Shown here one piece after another: positions 51,547 to 61,504 of a stretch of 64,000 nt of DNA. The stretch comes from Treponema socranskii subsp. paredis ATCC 35535 (lineage in GTDB: Bacteria > Spirochaetota > Spirochaetia > Treponematales > Treponemataceae). The translations under genes and the position numbers were made by a program. The DNA lies in NCBI GenBank assembly GCA_000413015.1, contig KE332515.1, forward strand, positions 1,383,712 through 1,447,711, written 5' to 3'. The notes beneath the pieces were generated by a model. It was not told the DNA's origin, did not search any database, and worked only from the letters and a program-made list of their open reading frames with translations. Numbering within the stretch: position 1 is the stretch's first letter; every line of letters begins with the position of its first letter.

Positions 51547-52401
51547 TCAATTCTTTCGTATTGTTTTTCTTTTTGTCAATTTTTTCTTTTCTGTGCTTTT
51601 TTCTTTTTCCGATCGTTCGGTTTGTGCCGATTTCCCGCCGGTTTTTGTTTCTTTCGATACCTTTTCTCGAACGGCTTTTTCCTTCAATATCTTTTCCGTT
51701 TTTTTTACCGCACCCGATTTTTCCGGTATTTTTTCTCCCGCGCTTTTTTCTTCGGCCTGACTCGTATAACCGATCCTGCATTGAACGGCCAAAAATAAAA
51801 TCGCCGCAGCGGAAAACCATTTGAAGTCATCGTAAAGAGCAAAAAAATCATATAGCCCGTGAATAAGCGGCGCAAACAGAACTGCGGCTATATCGATCCG
51901 CATCCTTTTTATCGAACGGATAAACAAAGCACCCAATCCCGCGCATAAGGTATGTACCGCATCGCTTGTAAACATTCTCGTAAAAATCTGCGCGTAAATG
52001 AGATGCGCGCCGATCGTATTCGCCTGCTGCAAGTGCTGCAAAAAATAAATTGCCGACTCGAAACATCCCAAACTCATGCCGCAGATACACGCACACAAAA
52101 AAAATTTGCCGAGCGAAAGCCGCTTGGACGGCAAAAAAAGCATAAAGATAATTTTAATAAATTCTTCAATAAGCCCGTTAAATAAAACCGCACGTAAAAG
52201 CTGCGTAATCCAATGATCGGAATTCAAAAATGGAATATCGGCTGCATAAAACTGCAAAATCGAAATCGGTGCGACGGCAAGCAAACCGAGCAGTACGGCA
52301 TACAAACAGAGGATTATCCCTGTTTGTGCGAAGCGGCGCACGAAAAAAAACATAATAATAAGAGGAACGAAACAGAGCGCAAGCGCCGCATAGATATTCA
52401 T
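51547..52401 (-). CDS. PrsW-family membrane protease
   Basis: I use the ATG at 52401 (MNIYAALALCFVPLIIMFFF) because the longer frame would overlap the divergent kinase start. The roughly 284-residue product has multiple membrane segments with the PrsW motifs GLIEEFIKIIF, then CFESAIYFL and PLIHGLYDFF. It ends in a lysine-rich cytosolic tail of about 75 residues. PrsW proteases cut anti-sigma factors or other membrane proteins. Target unknown. Confidence 0.85.
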   Translation of the reverse strand: MNIYAALALCFVPLIIMFFFVRRFAQTGIILCLYAVLLGLLAVAPISILQFYAADIPFLNSDHWITQLLRAVLFNGLIEEFIKIIFMLFLPSKRLSLGKFFLCACICGMSLGCFESAIYFLQHLQQANTIGAHLIYAQIFTRMFTSDAVHTLCAGLGALFIRSIKRMRIDIAAVLFAPLIHGLYDFFALYDDFKWFSAAAILFLAVQCRIGYTSQAEEKSAGEKIPEKSGAVKKTEKILKEKAVREKVSKETKTGGKSAQTERSEKEKSTEKKKLTKRKTIRKN

Positions 52402-52458
52402 ATAAAAAGCATACTGTAAGTTATGGACTTTTGCAATTACAAACAATATACTGAATCC

Positions 52459-53040
52459 ATGACATCAGCTCTCGATCCCGCATATATTATTTTCGGCATA
52501 AAGCATTCCGGCAAAACAACACAAGGTCGTCTTCTCGCACAAAAGCTTTCATTTTCTTTTGTCGATATCGATGAAATCATCACAAAACAGACGGGATTTA
52601 CGCCTCGGCAAATATACTTCGATTACGGTCCCGAAAAATTTATGAGTGCGGAAGAAAAAGTCTGCAGCGTGCTTGAAAAAAAATGTGCGGGGAAAAAAAT
52701 CGTCATTGCGACCGGGGGCGGTATATGCGACAACGCGCCCGCGCTCATGCGTTTGCGCGACTTGGGAATTTTTGTTTTTCTCGAAGTATCGGAAGAGATC
52801 GCTTTCGAAAGAATTTTAGAAAAAATCACGTTCAACAGTGACGGCACTATTGAAAATCTGCCGGCATATATCGCACGCAAAAATCCGAAAACCGAAAACG
52901 AAGTGAAATCGATTTTTCATGATATTTTTACGGAACGGACGGCAGCCTATCAATCGTTTGCCGATATAACAGTTCCGCTTGCAAACGTTTCGGCGGAAGA
53001 AAATTTTAAAACGCTTTGTGCCGCACTCGGCATCATGTAG
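52459..53040 (+). CDS. aroK: Shikimate kinase-like protein
   Basis: The start is probably the ATG at 52459 (MTSALDPAYIIFGIK). One at 52423 is possible, but leaves little room for divergent promoters. Walker A is GIKHSGKTT, shikimate-binding Asp is in SFVDIDEII and the second binding motif is ATGGGICDN. Shikimate kinase phosphorylates shikimate in chorismate synthesis. The length is slightly above usual. The kinase fold is certain; shikimate specificity is likely. Confidence 0.88.
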   Translation: MTSALDPAYIIFGIKHSGKTTQGRLLAQKLSFSFVDIDEIITKQTGFTPRQIYFDYGPEKFMSAEEKVCSVLEKKCAGKKIVIATGGGICDNAPALMRLRDLGIFVFLEVSEEIAFERILEKITFNSDGTIENLPAYIARKNPKTENEVKSIFHDIFTERTAAYQSFADITVPLANVSAEENFKTLCAALGIM

Positions 53041-53105
53041 GACTATTTAAAAATTTTTCAACCGCAAAAATACGCATTGCGTTCGAAAGCAATCTCTTCC
53101 AATTA

Positions 53106-53639
53106 TCAATAATCGTGACTTCCGCACCCCCCGCCGCAGCCGCCGCAACCCCCGCTGCAGCTTCCGCACCCACCTCCGAAATCGGACATTTCGGGCATGA
53201 GCTCTTCGTCGGTCGCTTCGCGCACATCGACGACGCTGACGTCGAAGACGAGCGTTTTTCCCGCCAATTCATGATTGCCGTCGACGGTAACGGTTTTATC
53301 CGTTATGTTTTGTATCGTCACGGTCATGGGACCGCCTGCCGTCTGCGCTTGAAATTTCATACCGACTTCAAGCGGAGAGCCGTTATCGAACTGATCGCGC
53401 GGCACTTCTATATGCAGCTTCGGGTCGTATTCGCCGTAGCCGTCTTTCGGCAAAACGGTCACCGTAAACGTATCGCCGGGATTTTTTCCTTCGAGTTCCG
53501 CTTCAAGTCCGGGAATCAAATTACCGTTTCCGTGCAGATATTCGAAAGGTGCGAGCCCGGAAGACGAATCGATCAAAGTGCCGTCGGAATCTTTCAGCGT
53601 ATAATGTATTTTTACCATTCTGTTTTTTGCAATGCACAT
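53106..53639 (-). CDS. slyD: SlyD-type FKBP peptidyl-prolyl isomerase
   Basis: This 177-residue protein has the FKBP/IF domain pattern of SlyD: MVKIHYTLKDSDGTLIDSSS, GLEAELEGKNPGDTFTV and a metal-binding C-terminal tail rich in Gly and Cys (GGGCGSCSGGCGGCGGG). SlyD assists folding and stores nickel for metalloenzymes. The Cys-rich tail supports metal binding. It follows the NifU-like gene with ten bases between. Confidence 0.93.
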   Translation of the reverse strand: MCIAKNRMVKIHYTLKDSDGTLIDSSSGLAPFEYLHGNGNLIPGLEAELEGKNPGDTFTVTVLPKDGYGEYDPKLHIEVPRDQFDNGSPLEVGMKFQAQTAGGPMTVTIQNITDKTVTVDGNHELAGKTLVFDVSVVDVREATDEELMPEMSDFGGGCGSCSGGCGGCGGGCGSHDY

Positions 53640-53649
53640 ACGCGAGTCC

Positions 53650-53904
53650 TTATTCCATTTCCGTTTCTTCTTCCTGAACGACTTCCGTCACTTCGGGACA
53701 GGCGTCTTTCAGATAACGCTCGACGCCCATCTTAAGCGTCATCATGGCCATGGGGCAGCTGCCGCACGCGCCGACAAGTTTTAAGTGAACACGATTTTGT
53801 TCATCCAAGCAAATATATTCCATATCGCCGCCGTCTGCCTGCAGTTGCGGGCGGAACATATCGAGAGCTTCTTTTATGGAAGCTTCAAGTCTTTCGTTTG
53901 CCAT
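53650..53904 (-). CDS. NifU C-terminal-like iron-sulphur scaffold
   Basis: This 84-residue protein matches the NifU C-terminal domain: MFRPQLQADGGDMEYICLDE, then the cluster ligands in GACGSCPMAMMTLKMGVE. Such Nfu proteins carry and deliver Fe-S clusters. First gene of a likely pair with slyD. Confidence 0.93.
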   Translation of the reverse strand: MANERLEASIKEALDMFRPQLQADGGDMEYICLDEQNRVHLKLVGACGSCPMAMMTLKMGVERYLKDACPEVTEVVQEEETEME

Positions 53905-54277
53905 ATAATCTCCAATAAAAACTTTTGCAGGAAATAAGAGCCTTCGGCTCGTTCTGCAAAGAACAGATTCTACGTATCCGCTTTCGCGGACTTCGAATCA
54001 ATTTCCGAAAAAGTTTTTAGCCGTGCGCGTGTGCGCACACGTTCAATAGTCGAGTTTGCAAAATAAGCGTATCGTATTCATTCGATTTTTATCGAAACGC
54101 CACGTATACACGTCTTCTGCAAACATCCGCGCAAACTCGAAATAAAAAATGTCGGCGATATTTCAGACGACACTTTTTATCATACCTCCTGATAATCCGA
54201 AACGATGCCGCCGGCTCGGAATGCGAAACAGCCGGCACCGCGATCAAAATTTTCAATACTATAAATATACTATAATT
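53905..54277. other. Non-coding region with several hairpins
   Basis: These 373 bases between the NifU-like and transglycosylase genes hold small hairpins such as GAGCCTTCGGCTC, TCCGCTTTCGCGGA and GTGTGCGCACAC. None is a clear terminator and no gene is visible. GAGTTTGC occurs twice. The promoter of the NifU-like gene is expected at the left edge. Confidence 0.5.
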
Positions 54278-56374
54278 TTATCGATTTGTGATTTTTTTCA
54301 CAACGGCCGGAACCGGCGTATCGTAATACAAACTTGCATACATCGCCGATGCGGATATAAGCTTTCGTCCGTAATCGCGCGTTTCCGAATACGGAATCGT
54401 TTCCAAAAACAAATCGCTTGCCGCATGTCTCCCGAGTTCCAAATGCGAATTGTTTATCCAACGGCGTACGCGCCCGATTCCCGCGTTGTACGCAAAAAAA
54501 GCCGTAAGGGCCGAATCTCCAAGCCGCTTCGTAAGATACGCGAGATAATACGCACCGAATTCGATATTCGTCGCAGGATCGAGCAAATCGTAATCGCTCC
54601 GTTTCAAGCGTATCGCAATTTCATCCGCCGTTAAATCCATCAGCTGCGTTAAACCGCGCGCACCCGCAGCGCTTATGATATTATTGCTGAAAAAACTTTC
54701 GGTGCGGATAAGCGCATATAAAACCGCTTCGTCGATGCCGAACGCTTCGCACGAAGCCGAAACTTCTTTTGCATAATTGCGCGGATACAAAAGTTTCCAC
54801 GCATCTTCATCGAGCGGTACATCGGCAGATGCTGCCGCTTTTGCGATGATCCGCAAACTCTGCGCATAATATTCGTCCGTACCCGACGCTCCTTTATTTA
54901 AAAATCCCGAAAGGGCTGCGGCACAAGAAACGCTTATCGATTTGCCGCTCGACGTAAACGAAAGCCATTGGGGATAAATTTTTTCCGGCAGTCCAAAAAG
55001 CGCATAGCCGAGCAGCAGCCGTTCGACCTCTTCGTCCTTTGTAAAATTCTTATTGATTCCCGTACGACGAATTACGCCTTTTGCCGCTTCATCATCGAGG
55101 CCCAGCTTTACCGCCGCAAGCGCTTTGTAATACGTATCGCAATTGAGAGAAAGCACGCGGCGGAACGCATTTTCGGCTTCATCGCGCGGAGCGGCGGAAG
55201 CAATCAAACCCTCCTGCACGAGCCTTCCGTACAAATACGCAAAACGGCCGACCGACACATCCGACGCATAACCGTCGACAGCCTCATACACTTTTTTAAA
55301 ATCGCTCCAGCGCGATTGCGAGAGGAGCAGCGGTACGATAAGTTCAAAAAAATCGTCGAAGTACGCAGGGTTGTCTATATTTGCCCGATAGGTTTTAAAG
55401 ACGCCCATTGCGGTATCGACCGACAAGCGAAGGCTCCCGTTCAGCAAATACCACAGCGCGTTGTCATAGCGGATTCCGCTCTGCGCCGTATTCATAGCAC
55501 GGACAAAACAGGATTCCGCCGCCGCGTAATCGGAGTCGGCTTTATCGTAAAGCCTTCCGGCATAAAAATACGCGTTGTAAACGATGTCCTTATCGTTTTT
55601 TTCTTTCGCCGCAATTTCGGTAAAAATTTTTGCGTTTTTTATATAACCGGAACTGCCGTAAAGGCAAGCTTTTCCCATATCCGAAACGATCTGCGCCGTA
55701 AGCGGCAGCGTACCGTTTTTTATTACGGTTTCGCGGATTTCGGAAAACCGCTCATACGCAGAATTGTAATTCGCATTGTATACATCGATTCGGAAATTAA
55801 TAATTTTGCTTTTTGCCGACTGCAAACTTTCGGTTACCGTTTCCTGATACAATCGATTCATCGAAAGCGTCATAGGCCGCGACGTGTACCATGCGTATGC
55901 TTCGTCTTCAAACTGCCGGTTGTTTCTTTTAAATAACGCGCCGAGCCTTATGCGAGCGATATCGTTTTTGCACGATGTCATATCAATCGATTCGGTCAAT
56001 GCAAGAATTTTCGAATACTCGCCCGCATTTTCATACGCGCCGAGTGCAATCAAAATCGCATCTTCATCGCCGTATTTCGCCAAGAGTTTTTCGCACGCCG
56101 AAAGCCGCTCCTGTATCGTACCGAACTGCACGAGTTCTTCCGCACTGCGAAGCGCCGCATAATACGAACCTTTTTTTAAACATCGAAGAAAAAGCTGCCG
56201 TGCCGCTTTTTCTTCACCTTCCGCTTTTTTTCGAAGTCCGATATAGTAATTCGCATCTTCACCGTACAGTCTGCGAAGCGAATCGAAACCGCTTTCGTTG
56301 CATCCCGAAAAACCGACGGCAAAGGCGAAGAGAATAAAACTTATTAATAATTTTAACAAACGAAAATTCCGCAC
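54278..56374 (-). CDS. Soluble lytic murein transglycosylase (SLT), lipoprotein
   Basis: This 698-residue product has a signal with lipobox GFSGC (Cys25), a long helical TPR-like solenoid and a C-terminal SLT domain. The catalytic Glu is in ALIRTESFFSNNIISAAG, followed by GLTQLMDLTA and FFAYNAGIGRVRRW. It cleaves peptidoglycan with anhydro-ring formation, as in Slt70. It lies 21 bases downstream of the LysM gene, suggesting joint cell-wall work. Confidence 0.93.
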   Translation of the reverse strand: MRNFRLLKLLISFILFAFAVGFSGCNESGFDSLRRLYGEDANYYIGLRKKAEGEEKAARQLFLRCLKKGSYYAALRSAEELVQFGTIQERLSACEKLLAKYGDEDAILIALGAYENAGEYSKILALTESIDMTSCKNDIARIRLGALFKRNNRQFEDEAYAWYTSRPMTLSMNRLYQETVTESLQSAKSKIINFRIDVYNANYNSAYERFSEIRETVIKNGTLPLTAQIVSDMGKACLYGSSGYIKNAKIFTEIAAKEKNDKDIVYNAYFYAGRLYDKADSDYAAAESCFVRAMNTAQSGIRYDNALWYLLNGSLRLSVDTAMGVFKTYRANIDNPAYFDDFFELIVPLLLSQSRWSDFKKVYEAVDGYASDVSVGRFAYLYGRLVQEGLIASAAPRDEAENAFRRVLSLNCDTYYKALAAVKLGLDDEAAKGVIRRTGINKNFTKDEEVERLLLGYALFGLPEKIYPQWLSFTSSGKSISVSCAAALSGFLNKGASGTDEYYAQSLRIIAKAAASADVPLDEDAWKLLYPRNYAKEVSASCEAFGIDEAVLYALIRTESFFSNNIISAAGARGLTQLMDLTADEIAIRLKRSDYDLLDPATNIEFGAYYLAYLTKRLGDSALTAFFAYNAGIGRVRRWINNSHLELGRHAASDLFLETIPYSETRDYGRKLISASAMYASLYYDTPVPAVVKKITNR

Positions 56375-56395
56375 GGTTGCTTTGCGAAACGGAGA

Positions 56396-58012
56396 TTACT
56401 CTGCCGGAATGCGTATCGTCGTTCCCGAAATGATATAATCGGGATTTTTGATATTGTTGTACCGGGCGATCCGCGGATAACGCCACGGATTTTTATAATA
56501 CGCGTCGGCTATATCCCACAGCGTATCGCCCCATTTGATGCGGTACACGATATCTCCGGTCGATTTCGAAGCGGCGGCAGGACGTACGGGTGCGAGCGCT
56601 TCGGCTTTCGGTGCAACGACGATTTCATCCGGCTTTGCGGGCAAAACCTGCGTCTCTTGCGGAGCTGTCGGCGTATCTTTCGGCGTCAAAACGAAAATAT
56701 CATTTTGATGAGATGCCCGCGATAAGAGTACGTTGTACTTTGACGGTATCACGAACAAAATCAATATCGCCGCTATAACGCAGATTAACGCGCACAACAG
56801 GCAGATAAGTACAGGCACTTTTGTCTTTTTTTTGATCGTTTTTTCAGGTTGGTATTTCGTAGCGGTAGTCCCCTCTTGTGTTTTTGTATCATCGGTTTCG
56901 CCGAATTCCAAATCATCGAGCGAATCGATATTCCGTGCGGCATCGTCCGTTTCGTTTGCCGGTATATCGATGCCGTCAAAAAAATCATCCGAAAAAGAAT
57001 CGCTGCCGGATGCCGCGCCGATATCCGAAACATCTCTTTGTGCGGGCGGTGTTTCATCAAATACAGGCAAATCCGACGCATCGAAATGAAAGTCGTCGGT
57101 GCTGCCGGATGCCGCTTGTACAGCTGAGGCCGAATCCGTATCGGAAAATACGTCATTCGAAACGGGAATATCCGCAGATCCGAAAACGCCGTTATCTTCG
57201 GAAGATTCGAACGAAGCGTTGACGGCTGATTTTTCCGCTGCCGGTTCATCAAATGTCGGCAAATCCGACGCATCGAAATGAAAGTCGTCGCTTCCGTCAA
57301 GCGCTTGTTCCGTCTGCGGCGCCGTGTCAAAGGTCGAAATATCGATATCGCCGAACCGCACATCATCGGAGGCATTAAAGGACTCCGCATCGAAACCGCT
57401 TTTCTCCGGCGCTTCCGTTGAAGAAAAATCCGGCGGAGAAAACATTGTGGTTTCCGGCATTATATCGGCGGCATCGTTTGCCGTATCGGAAACGCTCTCG
57501 GCTGACGCGGAAACGGGTTTTGTCAAATCCAATTCTTCCGGCAAATCAAGATCGCTGAAATCGAGCGCGTCGTCTTTGGATTTTTCCTTTGACGCCGCAT
57601 GCATCAATCCTCCGGCTGCAAGCGCGGCGCCCGCCGTAATCGCAGGCCCGTATCGATTATCGCTGTCGGTATGTTCGGAGGCCGCTCGTTCGACAAGAGA
57701 AACCGTAACCGTATTACGGCCTCCGGATTTGCCGTCATTGATTTCCGCAAAAAGTTTATTATCTTTGTCGAGGGCGACGGTAAACGATATGTCCGGCTCT
57801 CCGTTCGGCTGTGCGACGAGATTGTCAATCTGCAGCGACGCCGCATACTCCGCTCCTTCCATGGAATTTGTTTCCGAGCGGTATAAATCGACTATGATAG
57901 CGGTTTGATTGTCGCGCGCCGTTGTCAAGTCGAGCGTTTTTTTTGCAGGTACGCCTTCTTCGAGCAGAGGATAAAACGATCCGTCCGCAAGTTTGATTCC
58001 GATCATCTTCAT
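56396..58012 (-). CDS. Membrane protein: Hsp70-like sandwich plus LysM
   Basis: This is a 538-residue product. Residues 1-115 (GIKLADGSFYPLLEEGVPAK, TTARDNQTAIIVDLYRSE, PNGEPDISFTVALDKDNKLF) follow the substrate-binding beta-sandwich of DnaK without its ATPase. An acidic, Asp/Ser-rich linker of about 280 residues follows (about 120-395), with repeats such as DDFHFDASDLP. A membrane segment follows (PVLICLLCALICVIAAILIL), then a C-terminal LysM (YRIKWGDTLWDIADAYY). It probably spans from a cytosolic sensor or chaperone part to periplasmic peptidoglycan. Confidence 0.85.
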   Translation of the reverse strand: MKMIGIKLADGSFYPLLEEGVPAKKTLDLTTARDNQTAIIVDLYRSETNSMEGAEYAASLQIDNLVAQPNGEPDISFTVALDKDNKLFAEINDGKSGGRNTVTVSLVERAASEHTDSDNRYGPAITAGAALAAGGLMHAASKEKSKDDALDFSDLDLPEELDLTKPVSASAESVSDTANDAADIMPETTMFSPPDFSSTEAPEKSGFDAESFNASDDVRFGDIDISTFDTAPQTEQALDGSDDFHFDASDLPTFDEPAAEKSAVNASFESSEDNGVFGSADIPVSNDVFSDTDSASAVQAASGSTDDFHFDASDLPVFDETPPAQRDVSDIGAASGSDSFSDDFFDGIDIPANETDDAARNIDSLDDLEFGETDDTKTQEGTTATKYQPEKTIKKKTKVPVLICLLCALICVIAAILILFVIPSKYNVLLSRASHQNDIFVLTPKDTPTAPQETQVLPAKPDEIVVAPKAEALAPVRPAAASKSTGDIVYRIKWGDTLWDIADAYYKNPWRYPRIARYNNIKNPDYIISGTTIRIPAE

Positions 58013-58278
58013 AAAACACCCTCAACTGCCACAACTATGATACACTGAAACCGAATATAACGCAATGCGTCCGCCTTATAATATTGTCGGCATCATTGCC
58101 CCTTTCCTTACGTTCGGTTTCACAGTATAATCGATTAAAGCTATGTACATTGAACGAAGCCGTGATAAATTGTTTTATTATTTCCGGTTTTTGCGTTGCA
58201 AAAATACGGTTCGCGCGGCGATCGGAGCTTCGGCAAACATCGCTGCGTGCGGCTCATATTATATTATTCGAGGTTGCT

Positions 58279-58818
58279 ATGGCACAACTGAAAGGTTCAA
58301 AGACAGAAGAAAATCTTAAAACGGCGTTTGCGGGAGAATCGCAAGCTCACACGAAGTATCTCTATTTTGCAAGCAAAGCGCGCAAAGACGGATACGAACA
58401 GATCGCCGCGCTGTTCGAAGAGACGGCGCACAACGAAAAAGAGCACGCGAAAATATGGTATAAGCTGCTCAATGGCGGCATCGGTACGACGGCGGAAAAT
58501 TTAAAAATCGCTGCAGCCGGCGAAAATTACGAGTGGACGGATATGTACGCCGAATTTGCGAAAGTTGCAACAGAAGAAGGTTTCGATAAAATCGCAAAAC
58601 TCTTTGAAGGCGTCGGAGCGATCGAAAAGACGCACGAAGAGCGTTACCGAAAATTGCTCAAAAACGTTGAAGACGGTCTCGTCTTTTCAAAAGACGATGA
58701 TCGGATTTGGCAATGCCGGAACTGCGGTCATATCGTCGTCGGAAAAAAAGCTCCCGATGTTTGCCCGGTATGTGCGCATCCGCAAAGCTTTTTCGAAGTC
58801 CGCGCTGAAAATTATTAA
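58279..58818 (+). CDS. rbr: Rubrerythrin
   Basis: I use the ATG at 58279 ([13 protein letters not shown]), with GAGGTT before it; a longer frame from 58084 is not homologous. The 179-residue product has the ferritin-like diiron domain ([37 protein letters not shown]) and a C-terminal rubredoxin-like site ([15 protein letters not shown]). It reduces peroxide using NADH-linked electrons and protects anaerobes against oxidative stress. Confidence 0.96.
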   Translation: MAQLKGSKTEENLKTAFAGESQAHTKYLYFASKARKDGYEQIAALFEETAHNEKEHAKIWYKLLNGGIGTTAENLKIAAAGENYEWTDMYAEFAKVATEEGFDKIAKLFEGVGAIEKTHEERYRKLLKNVEDGLVFSKDDDRIWQCRNCGHIVVGKKAPDVCPVCAHPQSFFEVRAENY

Positions 58819-58846
58819 TTAACGGAAAGCCGGTAATCGGGGGTAT

Positions 58847-60436
58847 ATGACGGCAAAAAGAAGAAAAAAAATCGACCGGAGCAAAGACAGCGAGTATCAC
58901 AAATGGCTTACCAAGCCTGTCGTACAGTCGCTGATTTACGGCAGGATCGTCTTTATGATTCTGCTGCTTGTTTTGCAGCTTTTGCTGTTTGTCGGTTTTT
59001 TTCTATGGCTCGGTTCGTCCATAGAATACTTCTTTATCGTCAGCCTTTTTGCGAGCGTCGTATTTTTTGTTTTTTTAATAAATCGGGAAAGCAAAAACGA
59101 ATACAAACTCGCATGGCTCCTTCCGATCTTTATTTTCCCGCTGAGCGGAATCTGCTTTTACATTTTAGTACACTATCAAACGTTGACGAGCAAAATGCAA
59201 AAGCAGATTTCCCGTGCGGATAAAAACGCCGCACGAAAAATTATCAACTCCACATACAAAGAAGAAAAACTTCCGTATCCGGAAATACGCGACATCATAA
59301 CCTATTTGAAAAATTCCGCATTTTTTTTGCCGTATTTACACAGCGATATTGCGTATTATCCAAGCGGCGAAGAAGCCTTTCCCGAAATGATACGGGCGAT
59401 GAAGGCTGCAAAAAAATTTATCTTTATGGAATATTTTGCAATCTTCCCCGGCGTCATGTGGGGAACGATTCTCGATACCCTCGTTGAAAAGCGTAAAGAG
59501 GGCATCGAAATCCGCATCATGTACGACGGCTTCGGCTGTGCGCCGCTTTCTCCGCGAAGCTATCAAAAATACCTGCGATCGCTCGGTTTGCAGGCGGCAA
59601 TCTTTACACCGGTTATACCGATATTCACCGCCTACCTCAACAACCGCGACCATCGGAAAATCTGCGTCGTCGACGGAAAAGCCGCGTTTACCGGCGGCAT
59701 CAATTTAAGCGATCAGTATATCAATGAAACGCATAAATACGGCTACTGGAAAGATACCGTTATCCGCGTGTCGGGACCCGCCGTACGCTCGTTTACCGGC
59801 ATGTTTTTGGAACTGTGGGATATCGTTACCGAAACGAAAGAAGATATCAATCCGTATCTCGACTTGCGTTATAAAAAATACGACGTGCCGGGTATCGTCA
59901 TTCCGTACAGCGACAACGCTTACAATAATCAGGATATCGCGGAAAACGTATATTATTATATTATTACGCAGGCGAAAAAGTACGTGCACATAACGACGCC
60001 CTACGTCATCATCGACAACCAAATGATGAACGCGCTCATCTTTGCCGCACGGCGCGGAGTGGACGTAACGCTGCTTGTTCCGCGTACGATCGATCACTTT
60101 ATCACGTTTTGTACGGGACGCATGTTCATCAACACTCTCGTAGAAAACGGCGTGCGCGTATACGAGTTTTCACCCGGTTTTATTCATGCAAAGATGTTCA
60201 TCTCGGACGATACGACGGCCGTCGTCGGTTCGATCAATCTCGATTACCGAAGCCTCTTCGACCAGTTTGAAGATGCGGCGTTTATCTACAAACATCCGGT
60301 CGTCGCGGAGATCGAAGCCGACTTTCAAAAAGCGAAAGCGCAGAGTGCCGAAATAACGAAAGCGACATACAAAAAGACTCCGGTTTACCGCCGCATCATC
60401 GGCCGCATATTCAGAGTGTTTGCGCCGCTCCTCTAA
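58847..60436 (+). CDS. cls: Cardiolipin synthase (PLD family)
   Basis: This 529-residue protein has two N-terminal membrane segments (VFMILLLVLQLLLFVGFFLW, FFIVSLFASVVFFVFLI) and two HKD motifs, DHRKICVVDGKAAFTGGIN and HAKMFISDDTTAVVGSINLD. Cardiolipin synthases join phosphatidyl groups at the inner membrane. It lies 28 bases after rubrerythrin on the same strand, possibly in one transcript. Confidence 0.95.
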   Translation: MTAKRRKKIDRSKDSEYHKWLTKPVVQSLIYGRIVFMILLLVLQLLLFVGFFLWLGSSIEYFFIVSLFASVVFFVFLINRESKNEYKLAWLLPIFIFPLSGICFYILVHYQTLTSKMQKQISRADKNAARKIINSTYKEEKLPYPEIRDIITYLKNSAFFLPYLHSDIAYYPSGEEAFPEMIRAMKAAKKFIFMEYFAIFPGVMWGTILDTLVEKRKEGIEIRIMYDGFGCAPLSPRSYQKYLRSLGLQAAIFTPVIPIFTAYLNNRDHRKICVVDGKAAFTGGINLSDQYINETHKYGYWKDTVIRVSGPAVRSFTGMFLELWDIVTETKEDINPYLDLRYKKYDVPGIVIPYSDNAYNNQDIAENVYYYIITQAKKYVHITTPYVIIDNQMMNALIFAARRGVDVTLLVPRTIDHFITFCTGRMFINTLVENGVRVYEFSPGFIHAKMFISDDTTAVVGSINLDYRSLFDQFEDAAFIYKHPVVAEIEADFQKAKAQSAEITKATYKKTPVYRRIIGRIFRVFAPLL

Positions 60437-60470
60437 CAAAGCACGGCAAAAAATTAATAATTAATAAATT

Positions 60471-60628
60471 TACGATTTTGCGATCGTCGTGCCGCCGTAC
60501 ATCGATTTCCAATCCCCGTTGAATACATCCGCGGCGTCGCGCACGGAAGCGAAGTTTGCACCCGCTTTTAAAATATCGCAGCTTGCCGTACAGCTTTCCG
60601 CTCCGTTTACGAACGCGGCGCTTTATCG
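60471..60628 (-). pseudogene. C-terminal remnant after the YD-repeat gene
   Basis: In the same frame as the gene upstream, beyond TGA-CGA-TAA, an open run reads SAAFVNGAESCTASCDILKA, GANFASVRDAADVFNGDW and ends GGTTIAKS-stop. Codon use is gene-like, but there is no start codon. It may be the broken end of a longer protein. Confidence 0.35.
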
Positions 60629-61462
60629 TCAATACTCGTACGTCAGTTCCGACATTCCGACCAGTTCGGTAACCGTCGTGCCGAATTTTTTTGCAACCAA
60701 ATACGATGAAATCCGCGCTATATTGCCGGCGGTATCGTATTTGTAGATTTCTCGGGCAATAGTTTTATTGTTGGCATCGCTCGTCGTAATTTCGTTGAGT
60801 ACTCCGCCGCTGCCGTAGCGGAAATAACTGCGTTTTTGCACTTCGCCCGTTCCGTCTATAAAGGTCAGCGTATCGATTTTGCCGCCGTCCGTATACGCAT
60901 AATCGATCTCTTCATCGAGCGAACCGTCGGCATAATAATGATTTTCAACAGAAAGTCTGCCCGCATCATCGTATACGTATACTATTTTCCAAACAAGTTC
61001 GCCGCCCGCACCGTAGTACGATTCATCGGTGAGAAGGCTGCCGGTATACGTGTAAATCGTTTTACTTTTTAAACCGCCGTCTTTTCCGTATTCGGATTCG
61101 TCGGCTTTATTTCCCGATGCGCCGTAAGTAACGGAGCTTTTCCAAATGAGCGCATTGTCCGCGTTGTAGCCGTCCTGTGCGGTAAGTTTTCCCGACGCAT
61201 CGTACGTATTTTTAATTTTATTGACGAGCGTTCCGCGTCCCGTCATCTCCGACGATTCGATCTCTCTGCCCGCTCTGTCGAATACGCGGACGATTTTCAT
61301 TTCGGGTGTACGGAAATACTCGCCGAATTTCGCCGTAATGCCGTAATCGATACGCGTATAATTTTTTACCGCGCCTTTGAGCGGAACATACTCCATAACA
61401 TCGAATGCAAACGCAGAAACGCACATGACTGCCGCAAGCAGCGCGGCGAACATCTTTTTCAT
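60629..61462 (-). CDS. Secreted protein with YD/MORN-like repeats
   Basis: The start at 61462 (MKKMFAALLAAVMCVSAFAF) gives a clear signal peptide; GGGGGC lies upstream. Of 277 residues, most are repeats of the kind YGKDGGLKSKTIYTYTG, YDDAGRLSVENHYYADGSL and YDTAGNIARISSY. Similar beta-repeats occur in secreted bacterial proteins and Rhs-type shells, but this has no toxin core. Function unknown. Confidence 0.75.
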   Translation of the reverse strand: MKKMFAALLAAVMCVSAFAFDVMEYVPLKGAVKNYTRIDYGITAKFGEYFRTPEMKIVRVFDRAGREIESSEMTGRGTLVNKIKNTYDASGKLTAQDGYNADNALIWKSSVTYGASGNKADESEYGKDGGLKSKTIYTYTGSLLTDESYYGAGGELVWKIVYVYDDAGRLSVENHYYADGSLDEEIDYAYTDGGKIDTLTFIDGTGEVQKRSYFRYGSGGVLNEITTSDANNKTIAREIYKYDTAGNIARISSYLVAKKFGTTVTELVGMSELTYEY

Positions 61463-61504
61463 ACAGCCCCCGTAATTATCAAATCGTTGTAATCGTTTTA
61501 TCAA

